64,000 bases of DNA from Watersipora subatra (taxonomy: Eukaryota > Bryozoa > Gymnolaemata > Cheilostomatida > Watersiporidae): positions 6,820,001-6,884,000 of the forward strand of contig NC_088708.1 of NCBI RefSeq assembly GCF_963576615.1, given 5' to 3'. The notes under the pieces were generated by a model. The model was not told the origin of the DNA, ran no database searches, and saw only the letters and a list, made by a program, of their open reading frames with translations. A program made the position numbers and the translations under genes. Below, piece by piece: positions 32,336 through 43,600 of this stretch. Every line of letters begins with the position of its first letter. Within the stretch, counting starts at the first letter, position 1.

Positions 32336-33430
32336 ATTTCCATCTAATCTTTTTCACCTGCCTCCGTTCCCTCAGCTCCACCTGCCTTCCTTTCCTTCTC
32401 TTCTAGCAGCCTTCCTTTCTATTCAACCTGTTGTCTTTTCCTTCACTTCCACTTGCTTTCCTCTCCTTCGTTTCTACCTGCCCTCTTTTCCTTTTCTTTT
32501 ACCTGCCTTCCTTTCCCTTCTACCTGCCCTCCATTCCCTCTCTTTTACCTGCCCTCCTTTCCCTCTCTTCTACCTGCCCTCCTTTTCTTCTCTTCTACCT
32601 GCCCTTCTTTCCCTCTCTTCTACCTGCCCTCCTTTCCCTCTCTTCTACCTGCCCTCCTTTCCCTCTCTTCTACCTGCCCTCCTTTTCCTCTCTTCTACCT
32701 GCCCTCCTTTTCTTCTCTTCTACCTGCCCTTCTTTCCCTCTCTTCTACCTGCCCTCCTTTCCCTCTCTTCTACCTGCCCTCCTTTCCCTCTCTTCTACCT
32801 GCCCTCCTTTCCCCTCTCTTCTACCTGCCTTCCTTTCCTTCTCTTCTAGCAGCCTTCCTTTCTATTCAACCCCTTGTCTTTTCCTTCTCTTCCACTTGCT
32901 TTCCTCTCCTTCGTTTCTACCTGCCCTCTTTTCCTTTTCTTTTACCTGCTTTCCTTTCCCTTCTACCTGCCCTCCTTTCCCTCTCTTCTACCTGCCCTCC
33001 TTTCCCTCTCTTCTACCTGCCCTCCTTTGCTTCTCTTCTACCTGCCCTCCTTTTCTTCTCTTCTACCTGCCCTCCTTTTCTTCTCTTCTACCTGCCCTCC
33101 TCTTCTTCTCTCCTACCTGCCCTCCTTTCCCTCTCTTCTACCTGCCTTCCCTCTTTCTCTTCTACCTTCCCTCCTTTTCTTCTCTTCTACCTTCTCTCCT
33201 TTTCTCCTCTTTCACCTGCCCTCCTTCCTTTATCTTCCAACTGCCTTCCTTTCTCTTCGACCTGTCAATTCTTACCTCCTTTTTCACTTACTTTCCTCTC
33301 CTTTGTTTCTACCCGCCTTCCTTCTCTTCTACCTGCCCTCCTTTTTCTTCTACCTGTCGTCCTTTTACCTGCCCTCCTTTTCTTCTAACTGACTTTTTTT
33401 ATCTATCTGCTTTGATTTTTTCTTGCCTTC
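32336..33430. repeat. Pyrimidine-rich 25-bp minisatellite
   Basis: The unit contains CTACCTGCCCTCCTTTCCCT plus CTCTT and repeats about 30-40 times with drift. The plus strand is almost pure pyrimidine, so all three frames stay open (up to 368 codons of Ser/Pro/Phe/Leu) with no gene implied. A larger block (AGCAGCCTTCCTTTCTATTC) recurs near 32405 and 32850, indicating a segment of about 450 bp was duplicated. Confidence 0.93.
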
Positions 33431-34556
33431 CTTTCCATTACCTACCCTTTTTCTGTTTGTCACTTTTTACCCTTCCTCCTGCCTGCATACTTGTTACCTT
33501 AAGTGCCACTCTTTTCAAACACTATTTTCTGTTCTAAATGCCTAAACCTTTTCAAGTTTCCACCTTCACGAAATCTATTAGAACTTTCTCTCCCTTCGCA
33601 AGACTCAGCTCAGTAATCATTTCTGCAATCAAGCATTGCCAAGATGACAGCGGTTACTTGTTTCTGCCATTCAACTAGCACATATGAAATATTTGACTAT
33701 ATTAATTGAAAAACAATGCTTTTAATGCATTTCAAAGTTTTCACACCATATGACACACAAACTGAATAAAAGGAAAAACCTGAAATTACTGAAAATTATT
33801 AACAGTGCAAAATCGACAAACTATTTTTGACACTTTTTTCTAATAACAGTCAAATCAGAGAGTTAAAGGACGTATCATATGCCTGCAGTTAGGTGTCACT
33901 AGTGCTCTTTCAACGCTGTTGAGTACTTATCTCTCTTTCCATTACAAGTAGGGAGATGTCACTACACTTTCACTCTTACAAGATTGAAAGAAGCTCAATC
34001 ATCATTTTTGGTGCAGGTAGTAGGTACTCTCTAGTATTTTCTCAATACCGGTAGCAAGCTTTCTTGTATTGCCTCAGAACAGGTAGCAGGTACACATGTA
34101 CGTGATAAGTTCTCTGCTCTGTCTATCTACGTTGGTAGAAAGTACAGAAGCTTTTTTCATGCATGATGGAAGTGCCCACTGGGAGCCAGGGTTTTGTCTG
34201 ATAACCTGCATCTGATAGGTAGAGAGAAAAACTAATTGGACCTTGGAGATGATTTGTTTTTCTAACAACTGTCATTACCAATCTACAACAGCTTTGAGAC
34301 ACCCCGCTACAAATAAAAAATTCAGATGGATGCTGCATACTAAATTGGCTGCTAAAGCTACTACGCCTATCTTGGCTGGGAAGACTTCATTGCACACTCC
34401 TTAACCTCCTTAATTTGTATTGCTAGTAAGATGGTCCCTTAGGGATTACTCTGTTCTTTTTGTGAGAAGAGCAAACTCTCTTGTTGGCAAATTGAAAAAA
34501 GAGACTTAATACAAATTTGCAGGTGAGCCCAAGCACCAGATTCTGAGTATGACAAG
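33431..34556. other. No confident gene
   Basis: Sequence upstream of the transmembrane exon. A perfect donor-like CAG/GTGAGC at 34512/34513 might end an exon, but no clean open block precedes it. Confidence 0.35.
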
Positions 34557-34650
34557 CTGACAACATGGATGCAGTGGTTGTAGTCTTAGCAGTGCTGTGC
34601 TCAATCTTATTTATCACAACACTGATGTTAGTCAGCCTGCTCTTATTCAG
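34557..34650 (+). CDS. Guanylate cyclase transmembrane exon
   Basis: From ATG 34565 the exon encodes [20 protein letters not shown] and a further hydrophobic stretch to LLLFR, a single long membrane helix followed by a basic residue. Donor TTCAG/GTACTA leaves phase 2, matching the next exon. An in-frame TGA lies at 34550-34552. The exon therefore either begins at a weak acceptor (GACAAG, 34555-34556) or the ATG is the true start. Confidence 0.7.
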
Positions 34651-37600
34651 GTACTAATGTTAGCTATACTTCTCATATTCAAGTACTCATGTTAGCTATA
34701 CTTATCTTATTCAGGTACTCATGTTAGCTATACTTTTCATATTCAGATACTCTTGTTAGCTATACTTCTCTTATTCCGGTACTCTTGTTAGCTATACTTC
34801 TGTTATTCAGGTACTCATACTAGCTATACTTCTCTTATTCAGGTACTCATGTTAGCTATACTTCTCATATTCAAGTACTCATGTTAGCTATACTTCTCAT
34901 ATTCAAGTACTCATGTTAGCTATACTTATCTTATTCAGATACTCTTGTTAGCTATACTTCTCTTATTCAGGTCCTCTTGTTAGCTATACTTTTCATATTC
35001 AGGTACTCATATTAGCTATACTTCTCTTATTCAGGTACTCTTGTTAGCTATACTTCGGATAATTCGGATACTCATGTTAGCTATACTTCTCATATCCAAG
35101 TACTCATGTTAGCTATACTTATCTTATTCAGATACTCTTGTTAGCTATACTTCTCTTATTCAGGTCCTCTTGTTAGCTATACTTCTCATATTCAGATACT
35201 CATATTAACTATACTTCTCTTATTCAGATACTCATGTTAGCTATACTTCTCATATTCAGATACTCATACTAGCTATACTTCTCTTATTCAGATACTCTTG
35301 TTAGCTATACTTCTCTTATTCAGGTACTCATGTTACCTGTACTTATCTTATTCAAGTACTCATGTTAGCTATACTGCTCTTATTCAGATACTCATGTTAG
35401 CTATACTTCTCTTATTCAGGTACTCATGTTAGCTATACTTCTCTTATTCCGGTACTCATGTTAGCTATACTTCTCTTATTCAGGTACTCATGTTAGCTAT
35501 ACTTCTCTTATTCCGGTACTCATGTTAGCTATACTTCTCTTATTCCGGTACTCATGTTAGCTATACTTCTCTTATTCAGGTACTCATGTTACCTGTACTT
35601 ATCTTATTCAAGTACTCATGTTAGCTATACTTTTGTTATTCAGGTACTCATATTAGCTATACTTCTCTTATTCAGGTACTCATGTTAGCTATACTTCTCA
35701 TGTTACGTGTAGTTCTCTTATTTAGGTATGATTTTGGAATAGCAGGTAGAGAAACGCTGGTTTGCTCAAGTTTAAATTTGTTAACAATTGGTATTTCATT
35801 TGCAGTTCGTTATGGTTTTCTGGAAAGATTTATATCAATAGCCAGGCTCATTTTAAGTATCTGACGTTCCTTATCAAATCATTTACTTTTAGGTCTCCTG
35901 AACTTCATGTTTTTCTGTTCAGCTCCAGATCTATCATTTGTCTGTGTCTAGTTTTAATTACGTATGATAGTTTGATGAAGCTATAAGACAAATGCTTGAC
36001 TCGATATCAAGTGTTTCTTTAACTACGTGAGCGTTTAAAGCAGTTCAATTTTAATTTATTTGCAATCTCGTCTCCAGTTTTCAGGAGCGTCTATCTGGTT
36101 CCACGTACTTTGTCATTACATGTATTGCCCTGACAAGTAAAACTATTTCCTGTTCTTTATTTGATAAACCGCACATAATCAGATTGAGTCTGCAAGTCAG
36201 CCATCGGTTTATTCAAGGACTATAATATAAAAGTGAGGCTGTGATAAAGATGATACTATAGCAACAAAGTGTATTACGTAACTCAAGTCTATAGTCAGCG
36301 ACAAAAACCTGCTTGATTATAAACAGTTGTTATCCAGCAGTGAGAATTGTAGAGTTTACGCAAGACCACTTCATAGTTATGATTTAATTGATATAGCAGC
36401 ACCTTTTCTAAGCTTATAGTATTACTAGAAGATTTCCAGGCGTTGCACAGGTATTAAAAACCAGCTTATAAACAGTGATAGCAATCCCACACTTCTAAAC
36501 TCGCCTTATAAACAATGCCACTTGCCATTAGCCTGGCACATTGCCAATAGCTAATTTAAAAGTTGACTCGCAACAAAATTCACATTACAGTTATTTGGTA
36601 TCAAAAGATTCACTATGTCTTACTTTGCTGTGTTGTAGGTGCAAAATATGTGTCATTACATTTGGTTATAGTTTTGCCACATAATGCTTTCACGTAGATT
36701 GAAAGGGCAATCAAAAGCTCAATATAAAAGTTCTCGTAGCCATATTTTATGACAAACATTTCGAGTTTTACCGAAGAGTCTCTACCAAATATAGACGCTC
36801 GCTAGTTTACAGTTTTTTTTCGGTTTGGTCTAATTGTCTAGTCGTAATCTGATTATGTGACCCATACTTCCTGCCAAACAGCGCGAATAACTTCTGCAAC
36901 ATTTTTCAACTATCACAGGTGACCAACAGGCTCGTCATGTTTATCAGAGGATGATATGCACTCCTTCGAGCTAAGGTTAAAAAATTAAACAAATTTTTTA
37001 CGGTAGGTTTTGAGATATCAGGGCTTAATGTAGCAGCATTACAATGATGATGAAATAGACGCGTAAAAACAATAGACATGGTTTTCTTGAATGCGTAAAG
37101 TATATTTGTGAAAATATTTCGACGAATGAGGTTGCGTGAAAGTGTAAACAGAAGCCATCGTGTACAACTACGTCTCATTTGAGCCGTTTTGGAAAGAGAT
37201 TGTAATCTACAGCAGTCTCATGATGGCAGCGATTAACTGTTAGTTTTTGAGCTTTCAAAAGCTTGTAATCACATTTCCACTTATTTTGCACCTACAACAC
37301 AGCAGAGTAAGACATAGTGAATCTTTTGATACCAAATAACCGTAATGTGAATTTTGTTGCAAGTCAACCTTCAAGTAAGCTAGTTATCTATGGCTCTTAC
37401 TAATACATAGAATGGCGTTGCCCCGTAAGGAAGAGCGGTAGCGTATTTTCACCCGCATACCAACATATATCTATATATATTTCTCAAAGTACGTCTGTGT
37501 GTTGTATGACTGTCTGCATTCCGGCTATAGCTATTATTAGAATAACTGCAGCTGGACAACAACGCTATTGCAATGTCATGGAGTACCGTCATTAGAAGCC

Positions 37601-40600
37601 TAGCAGCTTACTGCAATTTTCCATTGGCAATGTGCCTGGCTAATAGCTTGAAAGTTACAGTTGTTTGACAAAGTTTTAAAACCTTTACAGTTGTTTTCAT
37701 TTTTCTCTTAATTTATTTCAACTACACAAAACACTTCTCTCATGATATGTACTGTAGTTTGAAAGTTAGAATGGTAAATGTTGTTATATGTTAAATACAA
37801 ATCAATTTTCTGTCCAGGCTTTTTATTTCCCGGGCCACGCTGGGTAGCACAGCTAGTTCCTCAATAGTGTAGTTAAATTGGTAAGGCATTTGCCTGGCAA
37901 CGGGAGGCTCCGAGATCAAACCTTCCGCGATTCGAATTTTTCATTCAAAGATTCTAATAGCTATAACTGGACATACTGAACTACACAAGTACACACAGAG
38001 CAACTTTGAGATTTATATATATAGGTTTACTAAGGTATAGCTAATATCATTATATATATACATATATAAATACGTAGATATATGTATCTATATGTATATA
38101 TACTACCTACATATTGATGCTCTGTAGTTAGTATTTATAAGAAGCTAGTACTTGCCAGAAGTGGTAGAAATTTTGTTGCACCAGTATATTAACCTCTATT
38201 ATTGTAGTAGTATGATAAGATGTTATTATCTTATATTCTATCATATGATGCTACATTATAGTACGTTATTCCACATTATGTTATAATTATTATGTCATAT
38301 TCTAGTCTGTTGCATCCTATTATACTAGATTATGCATTATATCATATGTACTACATCATGGATGTGATTTATATTATATTTTGCTGTGATATTTTTATTA
38401 TAACAGTTTAAATGTCCTGCAATAAATGATGTTATGTTATAATAAATACTTGTTATAATACATTATGTTATAATACATGGCTATAATAGATATTGTATAC
38501 TGCAGGTGTATCATTACATGATGACATCACGTAAGATTCATTGCTATTGGTTTGTAAGGGCCTGACTGATTGATCAGCATGACATTCAATTATTTGTAGA
38601 CAAGTTGATTATTTAATTGTTCACTATAGATTAGCTATATCATTTCTATCTTACGGGTGTTTGCACTCTTCATGTTCACCGTTTGCGTCATTTCACAGAC
38701 ACCTGAGAACTGCGTATAACAATGCAAGATGCGTCTCACCAACCACGACTAACAGCATCGTTCATATGGATAAAATTATCTTCTCCTCGGAAGACCTCGT
38801 ATGGGCAATGGAACCGCGATGCCATGATGATGCCACCACTGTGCAATCAAACAGCAGACGCAACACTGTCAATGTCAAGCTATTGCAAAAGGTGCTCCTA
38901 GGCTGAACCATTATTAGATTCAATGAAAATTTATATCTTAGAAAAAGAATTTGAATGAGATGTACAGATTAATCTTGAAAGTTGTAAGGAAGGAATGGGT
39001 GAGCATATGGAGGCTAAAGTTAATTGCTAAACACACGAGGTATTCCTCACCTTTGCAACTCTTGATGGTTATAAGCTCATGGTTACAGATGGCTGTCGAA
39101 GGGAGGAAGCTGCCAGGCCAGAGAACAATTGGACCTGAAAGGTCGCATTGCACTATCATGTCAAGTACATTATCTCTAGACTACCGATGTACGCGTCAGA
39201 ACATAGCCTACCTAAAGGTATTGGCTCAATATATGCTAGGTGACAATGCATGCTGGGTGTTAATATATGCTAGGTGACAATGCCTGCTGGGTGTTAATAT
39301 ATGCTTGGTGTCAATACATGTTAGGTGTCAATGCGTTTTAGGTGACAATTAATGTTAGGTGTCAATACATTTTTATGTCAAAGCATGCTAGTTGTCATTA
39401 CTTGCTAGATAGCGATGAGTGTCACTAGATGTCAGGTGACAATGCATGCCAGGCACTAGTGCTAAAGCATGTCAAGTGACAACGTATGCTAGGTACTATT
39501 CATTGCAGTGGGATATTTGCTTCTTTGAATATGTTAATTAAGGAGAAATCTGCATTTCTCCTATAGTATTTACTACTCATCTGAACTTATAACAGCTCTG
39601 AGGCCCCAGGTAACTGCTATTGCTATGAAAACTGAGTTGCCTGACAGCAAGTATAAGAGAGAGAACATCGCCAACATTGAATCTTTACTGTACTTGCAGG
39701 GACGGAGGCCTGTCTACTGCTTGTTTTTCAGTAGTTCGCAGATGAAAGGTCCAAACTTCAAGAGAAAAATATCATATTTAAAAGAGGTAATGTAACCTAT
39801 AAGGAAATAATGACATGAGTCGAATAGAAAACTCTATTTCGAAAGATCTGTAGTTGTTAAAAAGAGCATATATATGTGCGTAGGCAACCTTTTGTTTCAC
39901 TTACTACCTACGGTGAGGTAAAGGAATATCTAGGTACACACATAGAACATCTGTGAAACACCTAGAAACTTTATTAACAGCAGATAGTTTTGCAAGCAGA
40001 AAACACTGCAAGGTACGAGTGATGATAAACACAAGAATACTGTGAACTTGAGTTGAATGAAAGCATGAGGAAATTCTCTGTTCATACGTATCCAAAACAG
40101 TTTTCTGGTTGGCAGGGGTTGAAGTGGTAAATTTATGAAAAAATTTCTATAAAATTGAACATAGAGTTAAGGTTAAAATTTTAAAAGTGCAATATATTGA
40201 AATAATAAAATATAAATAATATATTTTAATTTAAAGTTCATGTAGTGTAAGTTTGCCAAGCCCTATATTTTTACTACCAATTCTACCTACACACTATCTA
40301 TTTTTGTATTGCCATGGCTACACCTCAGCTTGCCTGTTTTTAACAAAAAGGGAAAGTAATAATAAAAAACTTCTTTTAATTGATAACCACTTCAGTAATT
40401 TAGTTTCTTAATTTATAATATAATTTTTTACAATCACTTTTTCACGTAATTTAGTACCATGTATTTGCTTTAATGCCACAAATAATTACCGGAGGTGTTT
40501 ATTGTAAAGTTATTGAGCTGTGTGATGAAGCAGACACAATACAATATACACATGTTTATAAGCATGTTTGCTCGAGCATAGAACGATGTTGACATAAAAA

Positions 40601-43600
40601 GAAAATTTTGAACAAGATCAACTTCAAATAACAAGGTTTCACGGTACTATACTTACGCTGTCGTAGCAATCAGGGTTTGAAGGCTTGTTATTAATGAGCC
40701 ATTGATTTATTCAGCTAAGACAGGGGTCAGCAACCTGCGGCTCCGGAGCCGCATTCGGCTCTTTCATCTCCTCACTGCGGCTCCCTCTGACTTTAGATTC
40801 TTTTTCTTTTTTTTTACCATATGCTGAGTAATTCATAAAATATAGAAGTTTTATCATTATATTAAATAAAATAATTTAAACATTGTAATTGTGGTGATAA
40901 ATCAAACATTGTCACTTATTATTTACGCGCCAATAAAACCGCTAAAATTACACCAGCTGGCACGAAACTTCTTGATTTTTTAAACCCCAGGTAGGCAAAC
41001 TAAGGCGAATACTAAGGATTGAAAAGTGACAGAGGAAAATAGAATGTAGAACATTTAATCCTACATGAGCTGATTCATTTGCTTTCACTGCTGATGAGAC
41101 TGGTTCACCAGTTTGCTTAATATGTAATGAGAAATTTGCAAACAAAAAATCAAATGTTGCAAGACACCTTCAAAATGAACAGGCAGCCTTTGCTCAAAAA
41201 TATCCAGAGGGAGATGAAAGAAAAAAGGTCCTTTCAGAACTGATGCGTATGGCTAATTTGAGCAAAAATCGCTGCATGAATGACATTTACCGCAGTTAGA
41301 ATTTAAAGTCGGCGTTTTGTTAAAAGGACAGAAATAAACATGAAGTTGCATTTTTTTTAAAGTAACCTTATAAACAACATATTATTTTCACGTTACAATC
41401 AATTTATCATTAGCTCTTTTATTGTTCTTTGCAAAAATGTAAATTTTGTTCTCAGCAGTTAAATAATTGTACATATCATAACATAATACCTTTTCTTTTT
41501 TGTTGTAATTATGGTTTAAAAGTATTAAAAGCTACAAATAAATGTTACATGTAGTATTTATGTATTCTTAATTCAAAATATCAAAGGGGGTTTGTGGCTC
41601 CCACTGCGTTGTTTCCTGTGGAAAACGGGTCCAAATGGCCCTTTGAGTGGAAAAGGTTGCAGGCCCCTGAGCTAAAAGAATGTCAGAAGAGTTTGAACTA
41701 TCGAGTGTTTGTAGGAACCTGGTAAGTTGCTATAGCTCTACCTGTTGCAATTTGTACCTGCAATGAGAATAAATCAGATACTTGTTTTAACTTTCTGTTC
41801 TTATACCATCTAGTATACATGTTGTACACCATACAGTATACCATACAATACATGTCATATTGCCAAGTACATATTCAGTATGCTGAACACTAGAAGGCAA
41901 GCTAAAACCATCCAGCCATATTCGAGTCTTACAACAGATTTAGTAAGAATTTTAAACTTCATAATTTTAGCAAGAAATTATATAGTTAGTTATGACCTTC
42001 GTGAATGTTTAAACTTGCAAGGTTGTACTCTATATTTTTCATTTCCATACATTCACATGTTTCTCTCAACTTGGTTTGTGTCCTGGTCATGATTGATATT
42101 GGCCTTCACCTTCTAGCATTTATCTATTGCAATGTTTTCTCACGCTCCTTTTTACTGAGATTTAAAGAGGGCTGTTGATACCTTTTCAGTTGAGAAGCTT
42201 GGTGCATGAAAACATCAACATGTTTTGGGGAGTGTACTCAGACCCTTACAGGCAGGGGTTTCTGTTTGACTTCGCTAAAAGAGGGAGCCTGCAAGAAGTA
42301 TTGCTGCAGCCAGACAACAGTGTTGTTCTTGACTGGGCCTTTAAACAAGCGCTGATCACTGACCTTGTCAATGTAAGTTCAGTTGAGAGAAAATTTGGGG
42401 AGAGATATGAGAAATGCAAGATGATAAAGACAGAAGTAGTGATAGGATGGAAGGTAGCAAAAGAGAGAAGAAAAAGAAGGGAGAGAGGGAGAGAGGAAAA
42501 AGAGAAACAGGGAAAAAGGGAGGAAGGGAACTAGAGAGGGAGAGAGGGAAAGAAGGAGAGAGAGGGAGAGAGAAAGAGGTAAAGAGGGAGGAAGAAAGAG
42601 AGAGAGAGAGAGAGAGAAGGAAAGGGAAAGGGAGGGAGAGAGAAACAGAGAGAGAAAAAGAGGGAGGGAGAAAGAGGGAGAGAGAAAGAGAAAAGAGGGA
42701 GGAAGAAAGAGAAAAGAGGGAGGAAGAAAGAGAAAATGAGAAAAGAATAGAGGGAGAGAGAGTGAAAGAAAGAGAGGGAGATAGAGGGCGAAAGAGAAGA
42801 GAGAAAGAAAACAGGAACGAGAGAGAGGAGAAAGAAAGAGAGAGAGAGGGGGAGAGAGAGAGAGGGAGAGAGAGAGCAGGTGGGAGAGGGAAAGGGAGGG
42901 AGAGAGAGCGAGAGAAACTAGATTGGAAGATGAGGGAGAGAAGGAAGAAATGGAAGCAGTAGTGTAGAGGGCGAATGTAGGAGTGGCAGAATAGGAGTAA
43001 AAATATGAGATAGTATTGAGAGTCGGATGTCATTCAGGCCACAGTGCGGCAGATGTTGGAGGATTGTCTCTTTGATGACACAGTAAACACTGCCTCAAGG
43101 ATAGAATCATACAGTAGAATAGTTAGACCTGCCATAGTTTACTTCCACTCATCAAGTTCTGCCCTTTCAAGCTTGGTATTTAGTAGTATTATGAAATTCA
43201 TGCTTCCTGAGGATACCATGCATCTGCCTATTTGTGTTACTTGTTGGTGACCTTTAGAAATAGGACAGCTTTAAAATAGTCTGACCTAAAGCTACATGTT
43301 GAACATAACTTGTAAGGCTGCATAGCAGGCATAGAATGAGGAACCATATTTCGCTCTTAGCATACCAAACCATACCTCAAATATAAAACACAAAGTTACA
43401 TCGTAAACATACATGTAGTAGGAGTTGTTAAACAATGTAGAGCACTTAAAACCATACATCAAGCTACTCTGAAGGTATATACGGTATATCAAGGGCAGTA
43501 GGATGGAGTTAACCACTGATAGAGCTGAGCACGATTATGGTAACTGTATTATGCATCTTCCAGCGATGTTATTGTAGTACTATTTGTTGTACATAAGTAG

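Noticed and set aside
32431..33537. Long Ser/Pro/Phe/Leu open frames of up to 368 codons
   Set aside because: They arise in all three frames of a pyrimidine-rich minisatellite with few possible stops. There is no domain, splice evidence or frame preference.
39610..39699. A separate cyclase exon
   Set aside because: It has no donor at its end and shares the frame of the next block. It is at most an extension of the exon ending at 39786.
42368..43033. Ser/Leu-rich 221-codon minus frame and Glu/Arg-rich plus frame
   Set aside because: Both are products of the GA-rich tract in a cyclase intron.
43292..43516. A 74-codon minus frame with a close copy at 51151-51369
   Set aside because: The similarity comes from the duplicated intron segment of the cyclase gene, not from a gene pair.
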